64,000 nucleotides of DNA from Dacryopinax spathularia (lineage: Eukaryota; Basidiomycota; Dacrymycetes; Dacrymycetales; Dacrymycetaceae): positions 372,001-436,000 of the forward strand of contig JBBPFI010000012.1 of assembly GCA_037974965.1 (NCBI GenBank). The letters are read 5' to 3'. Of this stretch, positions 22,295 to 32,546 are shown piece by piece. A model generated the notes under the pieces. It saw only the letters and a program-made list of their open reading frames with translations, searched no databases and was not told the DNA's origin. A program made the translations under genes and the position numbers. Within the stretch, counting starts at the first letter, position 1; every line of letters starts with the position of its first letter.

Positions 22295-22315
22295 GGCATC
22301 GGAGGAATTACCTCC
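22295..22315 (-). repeat. Right terminal inverted repeat (21 bp)
   Basis: Exact reverse complement of 10744-10764, ending in GGAATTACCTCC at the outer edge. Confidence 0.9.
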
Positions 22316-22323
22316 TCGCGCCC
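22316..22323. repeat. Right 8-bp target site duplication
   Basis: TCGCGCCC, identical to 10736-10743 and directly abutting the right inverted repeat. Confidence 0.85.
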
Positions 22324-22662
22324 GCTTCAAATTCTTAAATTTGAGGACACGTGACCGCGTCACATTCCAGACATTCCATGTGGAATTCCTGGACGGCCCG
22401 AGCGGATCGACGCCGTACTTGAGAAGTGGGAGCTCGAAACGTACAGAGTGACTACATTCTTGCTGGCATCATCTTAGGTCTACGATGAAGGATATGTCAG
22501 TGACACGAACTGGATTTCTTGCACTGACTGCGCTCGCACATACCTACATGGATATCCTTACTGGCTCAACCATCCTAACCCCCTCCTTCGATAGCATACT
22601 TGAATAGCCTGTGGGTAGCAGTTACTGCCCCCGATGTTCTCTTCGGTCTAGTTGGACGACAG

Positions 22663-22920
22663 TCAGAGGTTACGCGGGCGCTCTGATGAGCTGCTCACGG
22701 TATAGCTGTACCCGCAGATATGGCCGCCCCTGCCGTCATTATACAGGCAACCCAAGCTCCCTCCAGTATAAGAGGGAAAGACGAGCGGATAGCCGTTCGT
22801 ATCGGTCGGAGGACACGTCCATGTGCAGGTGGATGATTGGCGCGCTGCGAGCGGTCTTGTCGGACTGGCGGTCGCGGCGACGACCATGGAGCCAAATAGC
22901 AACATGCAGCTGAACAACAT
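22663..22920 (-). CDS. Small secreted cysteine-rich protein, copy C
   Basis: An 85-residue frame from the ATG at 22920 to the stop at 22663. A signal peptide (MLFSCMLLFGSMVVAATASP) precedes a mature part with cysteines spaced C-x3-C-x21-C-x9-C, in TCTWTCPPTDTNGYPL and SLGCLYNDGRGGHICGYSY. It is the third member of the array, cut off from copies A and B by the transposon. The last dozen residues do not match copy B, so the true 3' end may use a short intron starting at the GTGAGC just after the final tyrosine codon. The target and function are unknown. Confidence 0.6.
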   Translation of the reverse strand: MLFSCMLLFGSMVVAATASPTRPLAARQSSTCTWTCPPTDTNGYPLVFPSYTGGSLGCLYNDGRGGHICGYSYTVSSSSERPRNL

Positions 22921-23194
22921 GACGAATTAGCCTCGGCAACAACGGAGGGAGTTCAACTTTGGGCAGACCATCAAGGAAGGGTTAAGAATTCCAGCTTTCT
23001 ATTCCGAAATCTCTATGATGCCCAATCGTCTGCGGCGGCGCCGCGGCAAGCGCCACAGTTGCCCCATAACGCCGGTACGTGAGGACAAAGGATGATTACG
23101 CATATTACAACATATATTACAGCGCTAGGCCGATTAATCGTAACTACCCATAATGACGTCTATGTGATATTTTACAAGAGTGACGAGAGGCTAC

Positions 23195-26102
23195 TCAATC
23201 CTCTTCGCCTTCCAGGACCTCATACCCGGTCGACTTGCCGCTACGCCGCCACCAGTAGCTAATGCCACCCCAGAAAAGGACGATCAGGAGTCCAGCGACA
23301 ACCCCGAACACGACAGGCGGTCCCATCCGTTCCCACCAAGTAAGTTCATATGGCTCGAGGACACGATCGATGAGTAGCACGCCTCCACCGGTGGTAGCTG
23401 AGCGACCCCATCGAAGCACACGGGCGGGCTTCTTCGCCCGGGTCTTGACGAGCCAGCCTGACTCCTCAGATGGTTGCTCCCGTCTACTCGACGGCGACTT
23501 TCCGGAAGACTCGAACGTCACCGACCCGTACTTGAAGGAAGACGATAGCAAAGTACGATACTGAGCGTTGTCGGTGAGCACGATCGGAGGTCCGCCAAGG
23601 ACGGGCGGAGGCGGCGTCGGAACGGGGATGAGGTGCTGCTGGACAAGTCTAGTCAGGAGTCGACGATTGGACTGCAGTGTGCTGAGGTTGAAAGAGGAGA
23701 ATGCCGAGTCCGTCGGCAGCAAGAGCGTGTATGGTACATCAGGCGGCTGTTTGGGGCCGTCTTCGTCGTCGTCGTCATCGTCGCCGTCTGAACCCCAAGG
23801 CGGTAGTGGGAAGGGCAGCGGCATAGACGCATTCTCAAGAGGCGGAGCATCACCATCCAACACCCAGCTGAAGCCAGCCTTTGCCATAAGTCGGATCATG
23901 ACTTCGGCCCTTGCACCTTTTGCCATCTTGCCGAGTGTTACATCCACACTCTTCGGCATGAGTAAGGTATCGATCTCGTGAACGACGCCGGTGCGACTGA
24001 GGCCGTCTCTGCCGATATCTTGCTCGCCTTCGCGAAGGACCAGCCTGCCTTCTTCGCCGTTGACCTCGGGGACGTGAACACCGATAGAGTTGCCCTTGCC
24101 GATCCTCCCTACGCCGACCAAGCCGCCTTCAAGTGTCTGATGGGGCTTCTCAGACTTGATGTCGGAGGTGTATAGGACATCTGCAAGGATATGTCCCCGG
24201 ACCACTTTCATCAGATCGTCCCTGGCAGCCTTCGTACCGCTGAGAAGCCAGTCACCAACGAGACCAGCAGTCTCCCAAGCAGAATTGAGCGGTGCAAGGA
24301 GCGTTGTGGAAGCCGTTCGTGAGAGAACTGCATCGGTCTTGGTGGAATACAGAGCGGTCGTGAACGTCGACAAATGAGGTCTCGAGGTTGCCAAGAACAG
24401 CGAGGAAGGCGGTGGCTGCAGGAGATGGGCGATGAAGTAAATGAGCACATTGTCGACCTCGTGCGGTTCGCCCAGCGCTCTGGCATCTCCGAATGTCAAA
24501 CCGACATTGGCCACACCAACGTGCATCCGTTGCCGGTTGTACCCCAAGCCTTCCTCCCGCAGCTCGGTCTTGACCAGCATCCCGTCCGTTAAGTCCTGCC
24601 TCCATAGCTTGCCGCTCAAGATATGGTATGCAGCTTGCTTGGCAAGCGTACGGTTATGGTTACCAGGCGTGTCGGGATCTTCGTCTTCCGGAGGATAGCC
24701 ATCATGATTCTCGAAGTCATCGTCCTTCATGGCAAGAATGGTGTAGTTCTGGCCATCTGAGGCACCAGATCCGTTGATGTAGCTCGACAGATTGGCTCGA
24801 CGCAGCATGCGAACGAAGGATGTAGCGTTCAGGGCAACTAGCGTCTTCTCAGGTGTGAGAGAGAGGCGGTCGGTTGGGAAGAGGAAAGTAGGTACGGTGT
24901 GGAGGACTCCTGGACCGGGTTATGAGTCTTCATTGCCCCCCATTATAATCGGAGATAACGCACCGTTTGAGGCATATATGTCGCGATCCTCCAGTGGCAC
25001 CCCATTCACCTTGACCTCGTCACTCTCCCGCTTTATGGTAACATCGCTCCCGTCAGCAGCTTTACCAGTGATCGTCTTTCCATCCTCCAATTCATCGACC
25101 CAGCCGACACCCTTGCCGAGGTTCTGCGCTCTATGCGCATCCAGAATGACGGCCCAGTCGTCTTCCGCTAGTCCGGACTGCAACCATCCTCGCTCGAGAT
25201 CCGTCAGAGCAGAGAAGGCTGAAGATGTTGGGAGGAACAGAGTCGCGTTCTCGGTATGACTGAGGGATTGAAGAAGGGACTCAGGAAGGTTGGAAGTAAG
25301 ATACTGAAGCGAGGGGTTTGATGTGACGACGACGTCTATTTGGAAAGTAAGCGATATTGTCATCGGCGCCAGCGGGAGCGGGCGTACCTAAAGAGGGCGG
25401 AAGAGGGATCACTGTGTCCACACTCCAGACTTCACCATTCGTTCCATCTCTCAACGCTGTCAGGGATATCCCGCCCTCTCCTTTCCAGTTGACTGCGCTG
25501 AGTTTTGTCCCGTCTTTCTCGACTACCCTAAGCTTCTGCGGCATCTTGGCTAACGTTCCACCAGCCTTTGGCATCCATGGTGATCCCGGGGGCGGCGACG
25601 GAGAAGGGCCTTGGATAGGCTTGTGGGGATAATGGAGGGTGAAATGAGACTTGGGTACTGAGGCGAAGTCCAATGGTGGTCGTGGTTCCACAGACACGTT
25701 ATAGTCTTGTAACGGAACAAGGTGGTAGAGGATGTGCTGGCGGAGTTCATATTGGATATTGTCTTGTCCTCCACCACTGCCATCATCCTCACCCCACAGG
25801 GCATCCTTCCACAACGAGGGCTCAGCACCTTCGATCTGCTTTTGTATAGCGTCATCATCGGGTGCGAAGAAGGCGCTATTGTTCAGATTGTTCAGTGTCG
25901 GGATCAGCTTCGTACGCTGGAGTAGCCGCATAAGCAGCTGGTGCTTGGGTGACTGCGAGACGATGTCGATGAGCGTGATCGGTACTTGCTGGGCTGTCTC
26001 ATCGTGTACGGACAACTCGAGTAGCGGTGCCTGGTCAGCGAACGTTGGGGTAGCATATACGAGACAAAGCAGCGAGAGTGGCAAGGCAAATGGCAGATAC
26101 AT
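23195..26102 (-). CDS. Four-fasciclin-domain type I membrane protein (Fsc1-like)
   Basis: Exons 26102-25388, 25335-24964 and 24909-23195 give 933 residues in one frame. The signal peptide is MYLPFALPLSLLCLVYATP. Four FAS1 (fasciclin) modules follow; recognisable cores include NNSAFFAPDDDAI in the first, ENATLFLPTSSAF in the second, VVHEIDTLLMP closing the third, and PYTLLLPTDSAF in the fourth. A single transmembrane helix near the C-terminus (VVFGVVAGLLIVLFWGGISY) is followed by a short basic and acidic tail. The layout matches fission yeast Fsc1, a vacuole-membrane FAS1 protein needed for autophagosome-vacuole fusion. Whether this protein sits at the vacuole or the cell surface cannot be told here. 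Confidence 0.85.
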
Positions 26103-28812
26103 AGTAGTCAAGCAAGAATTCAGTATGGTCGACCAACGCCCGCCAGCGACGTGCTTGTCGTCGTCGACAAGAAAGCCAGCTCAACGTTGTTGGATGTCGA
26201 CGACTGCGCGATAGTCGTTTGTCGTGCGATGGGTGCGTGTATGCGGAAGGTGCTGCGTCGGTCGTGCGCGTCCGACCGCGCAATGACCGACTGAGAACGT
26301 CATGATTGATTCCGCTTCCCGCCACTCAGCACAGCCAATCACGACGCGCAATTTGGCCCATACCGAAGTCGCGTTTCAAGGCAGTTCTACTGCTCTTGCG
26401 CGTCGACTTATTGGCTCAAGTCGCATAGACACGCGGACCATTGTCTTTAACGATGCTACTTTCTTCCTGAAGAGTCGAATGCCTATGAGAACGTGCTCAA
26501 GCTATGTCGCTGCGGCGCCATAATTTTCTCAACGTCGATCAACGATCAACGAGCTTAAGGGCATACTGGCAGTGCCTGCTCATCGTGGTTGTCGGAGCGT
26601 ATGAGAGCCTGTTCGCTGCTGACTTCCAACCGGTCGCCATCTTGAGGTTGCTTCATCTAAGACGTCGACGTTGCGCTGAGTGGTCGGATCGACCCTGTCA
26701 GACGAAGAGAACAGGAGTCCTCGTCTTCTTGCAAGTAATCTATGTTCCTCTGATGGACTTGTTCCTGCTCCGCGCACGCTTGACAGGTATGTTCTCATAG
26801 CTGCATTCACTATATGTGTATTGATACTACTAGAGCGGTCACTAGATCAACACGATTGCGACGCATGCGCATGGTGCGGAACAAGAATACATTCAACCGT
26901 CGTGGCCTGTCAGAAGACGTCTACAGTACTTCGTGTCATTTTCTGCGCCCACAATATTCCCGCTTAACCATATATTTCGGCGCCCGTGTGCGAAGAAGCG
27001 TAGCAAGCCTGTATGGGCCTAGCAACAAGCGCCGCGCTCGGCATCAGAAGGCAATATACAGCGGTTGTATAGTGCCGTAAGGGCTGCAGGACCTGGCCTG
27101 GCGGCCCCATGGCACGGGGATTTATTATTTGTGTTGTTCCTAACGGAGACCGGAATAGGCTTGCAAAGTCGGTGCGTACCCAGCCGACGCAAAGGGGCTG
27201 CCCCTCGGATCAATGTATATGCTAAGATGCTGCCGTCAGACTCCCTTTCAGCGGCAGCGGATGCCTATCGTTATGGAAAATGCTAGCCCTGCAATCACGG
27301 ATTCTTCTCATGCACAGCCATTCAACACCAAGTGGTGAATCACCTTCCGCACCAACCGTGAATCTCTTGGGCCGATCCGGAGAATGGATGGAGAACAGGA
27401 GGAAGAGAGCAAGGGTGTGAAGATTTTGGGTGCCTGGCGTCAGTGCTCGACAGGGTGATCCTGCAGTGCCTGACCTCGGAGCATTCAATGCAAGGATCGC
27501 CCCTCTTCTGAGGTAATCATCTGCTGCTTGGACGGAACGACGTCACTCTCGACCTCGGCGGTTGAGTAGCAAAGCCTGGACCGATGTTTGGCAAACAATT
27601 GGTCAGCAACCATCATGAGAAGGATTATCGCATCCATGGATACTGACAATTAGCGCCAAGTACCATGCGTCACTGAAGAACCATTCAATCATCTGCATCC
27701 TGGGCACAATATGAAGAAGACAACGACGGGTGCGACACAATATCCTGGGTCGGCTCTTCTGATTGATGCGCTCCGGGATCCACGATGTCCACCTTGCAGA
27801 GGGCCTTCGTCGTTCTGGGTTATTCCATGGTAGCAATGAAAGAGGGCTCTCAGGCGACGGTGTCTTCAGAACTGAATAAATGCTATCTTCAGATGCTGCA
27901 CGTCGCCTTCTACAGTGATGTCGACCCTGTCGATGCCGGAATGCCGTTCTTCAGCAGACCCAACAACTACTGCGACGGGGTGGAACGAGCGGTCCACAAC
28001 ATATGGACGAGAATATAATGCCCTCCACGCTGAAGGGACCCTCTGCGAGACAGACTAGCGCGTTCCAAAATCGCACCCTCGGTTTTCCAGTCGTTACGGG
28101 TTTCGCTCCGGGCCTAGACGGGTCGCCCTTGATGTTCCATACCCGCGGAAGGTGTTGTTGGTCCGCGCCGTCACGCGCTATAAGGGACTCCCGCATGCGG
28201 CCCGTACGGTAACACATGGATGCATTCCAGTCCAAGGGTTCCTTTCAAATGTCTCCCGAGCCGAACAGCGGCGGTATCAATTCATTCATCGATGGCTCCG
28301 AATAGTGTCTGGTGGAGATGCTGAGCGAAAGAACGTCAGTGTCTTTCTTTGAGACCGAGCTTGAGAATGTCGGACTCATCAATCTTTCAAGGGGAATGTG
28401 TGCGCAAACTTCAGCAAAATATTCCTCTGACGTTGGGATGATACCGGCGGCGCCGCAAGGAATGTCTCAGTGCCTCCCCCGAGGTGCCCCGGATTGCGGA
28501 TGAATTTACCTAATATAGGAAGCGTTCGCGAATTTCCGCCGTGAAAAGAAGAAAGAAACGTCCGTCCGTTCCGTTCGTCGAAGCAAAGGGACCTTCCCTT
28601 CTTCAAAATCAAGGGTCCCTGCTCCCGTTTATCCATATCCAGGAACTATTCAATACCGGTCACCTTCATGTCGATCCCGGCGCCCAGAAACGGGAGCATC
28701 GAAACGGCTGCAGGAGCATTCCCAAGATACCGTTCCCCCGTTCCTTGACAGTCCTAACCCTGACTAGTTTCTTCGTCCTACCATAACCCTCGTCTTATAA
28801 TCCTGGGTCAAC
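26103..28812. other. 2.7-kb intergenic region without a supported gene
   Basis: It separates two divergent genes and must contain both promoters, but it is far longer than other promoters here. I looked on both strands for splicable frames and found only short ones. The best is a 77-codon + strand frame at 27785-28018, which resembles nothing I know. No transposon ends, tRNA or tandem repeats were recognised. Confidence 0.4.
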
Positions 28813-30593
28813 ATGCCGTCGAAGCAGGATGGAAGCCCTGACTCCCCTTTTTCCAACCTGCCGCTCCCCTTCCTTCCCGCCGACATGTCCAAGCCCAAGG
28901 AGATCTCCTTCCTCGACGTTGACCGGATCGAGCTGAAGGCGATTGCTGACGGCGGGCCCAACAACAAGGAGCTCGAGGACGACGATGATACCTCCATAGA
29001 CCTTGAGGGCGAGAAGAACCTGGTCAAGAAATTCGACCGGGTCATCATGCCTTTGCTCATGATGGTCTACCTTCTGGGCTACCTGGATCGAGCAAACGTT
29101 GGTAATGCTCGACTAATGGGTCTGCCGAACGATATTCTCGGCGGAGACCCGACAGGTCAGCTATACGCATGGCTGAACTCCTCTTTCTTCTTGTGAGTTG
29201 CCCGCCCTTTGTATGTCGCGGCCCTGCCTGACCAACGTGTAGCGCCTACATCATCTTCCAATTTCCGGGAACAATATTAGGGAAGAAGTTCTCGCAGAAC
29301 TTCTGGCTCGGTGTCGCCGCAACCGGATGGGGTTTCTGCTCGTAAGGGTTCCCATTAGCCAGAGTATCGTCAAGGTCGCTCACTGGATTCTTCTCGCAGT
29401 GCACTGCAAGCGTTGTCGTACAACTTTGCAAATGCGTTTATCTGTCGTTTTGGCGTCGGCTTCTTCGAATCCATGTTCTCGCCCAACATTTCCCTCTACT
29501 TCAGTACGTCCCGGCCCACCCCTTTTCTACACATGCTGACTCCATTGCCCCAGCATTCTTCTATACTCGCAAGGAGATCGGCTCCCGGCTCGGCACATGG
29601 TTCGCCTGCGCCTCGCTAGCCGGTGCATTTGGCGGCCTCATCGCCTTCGGCGTCCAACACATCCAATCCCGTATCGCCGACTGGCGCTTGCTGTTCATCA
29701 TCGAAGGCTTCCCCGCCGTCGTCGTCGGCCTTCTCTGTATGAAAGTCCTTCCCGATCGACCAGACACTATGACATGGCTCTCGCCCGAAGAGAAACGGCT
29801 CGCGATCAGGCGGATGAACCGGGGCGGCAAGAAGGAACGCGCACATACGCTGAATATGAAGCATGTGTGGCGGGCGGCGAGGGATATCAAGATTTACTTG
29901 TATGGTATCATCTATTTCGGAGCGAACGCACAGGCTGCGTCGTTGAACGGGTTCTTGCCAACCATCGTCTCCGACATGGGGTATACGGGTGCCAATGCGC
30001 AGATCTTCAGTACGTACCCTCCTTTCCAAATATGCAGTGCCAACAGGCTGACCCCCTTCCTCGCAGCTGTGCCACCGTACGCCGTCGCAGCCGCCACCCT
30101 CGTCGTCACCTCCTTCCTCTCCGACCGCTTCCAATCCCGCGGCATCCCCATGTTCCTCGCCGCCCTCGTGGGGGGCACGGGCTACCTCCTCCTGATAGTA
30201 GACGTCTCCGTCCACGTCAAATACTTCGCCACCTTCCTCGTAACCACCGCCACCTACACAGTGATCGGGATGGCCATCTCCTGGTTCCCGTACAACATGG
30301 GTTCAGAGTCGAAGCGCGCCGCCGGGATCCCGATCTTCCAGGGTATCGGGCAGTGCGGGTCGATCCTAGGGTCGAATATCTACCCGCTGGCGGACGCGCC
30401 GAGGTACATAAAGGGATTCGGCATCTCCTGTGGCTTTGCGTACCTGTCAGCGCTTATTGCGTTGGGACTGACAGCGTACTTCCGGTATGAGAATGTGAGA
30501 AGGGATAGGCTCTATGGAGTCGTGGATAGGAATGCGCCGGTGGATACGAGCGAGTTGGCGGATGATGCGCATGCGTTTAGGTATACGCCTTGA
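28813..30593 (+). CDS. MFS permease of the anion:cation symporter type (Dal5/allantoate-like)
   Basis: Five exons (28813-29192, 29243-29341, 29400-29503, 29554-30009 and 30067-30593) join exactly to 521 residues. The acidic cytosolic N-terminus leads into twelve predicted membrane spans. Family landmarks are MVYLLGYLDRANVGNARLMG in span 1, YIIFQFPGTILGKKF, and the central loop RPDTMTWLSPEEKRLAIRRM, which is typical of the Dal5/Tna1 (ACS) family. Members import organic anions such as allantoate, nicotinate or vitamins with protons; the substrate here is unknown. It stands alone between two large intergenic gaps. Confidence 0.85.
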
Positions 30594-32546
30594 GCGGCGG
30601 TCATGCCTCTACGCTTGCTGCGACTGGGACGCGGACGTGGAATGGAGCGACGGGAGGCAAGGCAGGTGGTATCTTCTTGACGATCGACGACCGTTGCGGT
30701 CCTTCAGCTGGTCCTGGGACACTTTCCAACATTCCAATCGAAGGGCTCAGCGACGGATTTCTCAAAACCTGCTTTGAACGGCGCTTGCAAAGCGCCTACA
30801 ACCAACAACAAACGATATCTGTCTCTATGAAACCCTCTCTCGCTTCGCAATTCCGATTCGTTTTTCTGGTCAATAATGTTTTCGTTTCGGTTTGGATTGT
30901 TGTGCTCTCCTTTTTCGTTGGGTTTGGAATTTGATCGCTGGTGATATAGGACGGAAGGAGCGTTGGGATATGTGTTCGAATGCATGTTAATTAGCTGGTA
31001 ACAACACCTTCAATTGTTGTCTTCCCAAACCCTTCCCTCCAAAAAGTGTATTCCGAACTAGTGCGAATTTGTGGACGTCCGTTGTGGTGGTATGAGTCAG
31101 CCTTTCACCCACGCTCATCGCGCCCTAGCAACAGACGCCCCAAAGCGCCGGATCCCTGTGCGCGGGTTCCTGGCATCAAACAAGTCAGGTTTAGGGCTCA
31201 CGTGCCCTGAGCAGGGAGAGTGGAGCGCGTCGCGCCTCCTTGTGTTTGTGTCTCACCGCCAGAGGTGGGAGGCGTCATGTAAGACTGGCATGCACCTTCG
31301 AGTACATTACACTCGAAAAGGAAACCACAAAGGTTTTTATCATACCGCTGTGCTGGCCCGACCCCTATTTACTATTTGGGGAACCACAGTCTTCTGCGAA
31401 CAGAAGCAGAATCACGCCGAAGATTACAGTCGTACCCCCGATTAACAATGGGGTTCCGTCCGACCATAAGTGATTGCTATTGGGGGGCAATTTTTATGAA
31501 GGGGTTACCTCGGAGCCGACAGTTTTTCCAACTGGATGAAATTGTAGTCAAGAGCACGTGAGATTGTCTAGAGATCCATGTTTTGCGAGCATAAAAGGTT
31601 TTATTGCAAACATAGGCTGATCGGAAGACTTATCTGCAGAAAGTGCCGCTTGCTAAGCGCACAGGGGACTTAACATAGCCAGGATTGCTCCCGAAATTAC
31701 CATATTAAGCAGACTTTGGGAAGCAAAAGCACCCCTTGATAGCAATCTTGGGTGGGGACTTTCGCAGGATAGTGATGGTTTATGGTTATCAAGGGGTGAT
31801 TGTTATCATCATAGGGACTTTACTATGTACCGACTGGGGCCGGCTCAAATCCGATGTTAAAGCAGGGGTGATGCTTAATTGGCGGTATAGTTAACGGGGG
31901 GCGCGACTGTATCACAGCGCTGTGGCCTGACCCTTTCCGGCCCTTCAGAGGACGACGTCAGGGTCTCATCGCAACTCCGTGTTCGGGAAAGCCAGCAGGC
32001 CACAGCATCCACTTCATCAGCCAGCATTCACCTGCACGGGTCAGGGCAGGGCACAGCTGTCCTTATCCTGTCCTTCACGCTCGTCGCTTCATCTACTGCT
32101 GGGGAGACAGCACACGCCTAGCCAACAGCGCAGCAGCTACCCGACGACGATATCCGACAGCGGCACAGCAACACAGCGACCAGCAGCGACGCGCATCAGC
32201 CCACCACCTCGGTTCGGAAATTCCAGACGCTTTCAGACGCCGCGGGAATTACAGCTCATAGCTTGAGCTGCGACTGAGACTGCCAGTACGGTTCCTCCGA
32301 GTGGACCTCCTAATAGTGTGGATCTGCAAGTACTTGCTGCTGGACGATCTCTTGCTCTCTCATCTCTAATTGCTGTCGAGGACAACACGACGACCAAGAT
32401 CTGCTCTCTGTGGGGGCTGGACCACAACAGACGACGATAGACGCTTGACTGGCTACAACACTTACAACCCACACCCACAGCATACAGCTACACGACACTC
32501 TCACCCACAGTCTCGCCACACGAACCTCCAGCATCGTTAAGCAACG
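30594..32546. other. 1.95-kb intergenic region, partly AT-rich, with a hairpin
   Basis: Contains the 3' flank of the permease and the 5' region of the KRE6-type gene. The part from about 31.3 to 31.9 kb is AT-richer than its surroundings and holds a perfect 12-bp inverted repeat. The last 500 bp before the KRE6 ATG are rich in CA and CAG-like repeats, as expected of a long leader. No coding frame is supported. Confidence 0.4.
31730..31798. repeat. 12-bp perfect inverted repeat, 45-bp loop
   Basis: CACCCCTTGATA at 31730-31741 and TATCAAGGGGTG at 31787-31798. It may be a relic of a small inverted-repeat element or a regulatory hairpin. No target duplication was found. Confidence 0.5.

Larger units (their letters stand above)
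10744..22315. mobile_element. 11.6-kb Tnp2-like DNA transposon, looks intact
   Basis: A class II element of 11,572 bp. The ends are perfect 21-bp inverted repeats (10744-10764 and 22295-22315, starting GGAGGTAATTCC at each outer edge). They are flanked by a perfect 8-bp duplication TCGCGCCC. The target is inside the secreted-protein repeat array: repeat copy A at about 9400-9530 aligns with the left flank joined to the right flank and lacks the element, so it serves as a paralogous empty site. Four genes lie inside: an unknown (minus, 11452-13008), an unknown acidic protein (plus, 13671-14804), the transposase (plus, about 15311-19615) and another unknown (minus, 19521-21315). All have open frames once spliced. 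Identical ends and open genes suggest a young insertion. Confidence 0.9.

Noticed and set aside
10744-22315. CACTA-type termini for the Tnp2-like element
   Set aside because: No CACTA ends were found near either side, whereas the GGAGGTAATTCC ends are perfect, flanked by an 8-bp duplication and supported by the paralogous empty site.
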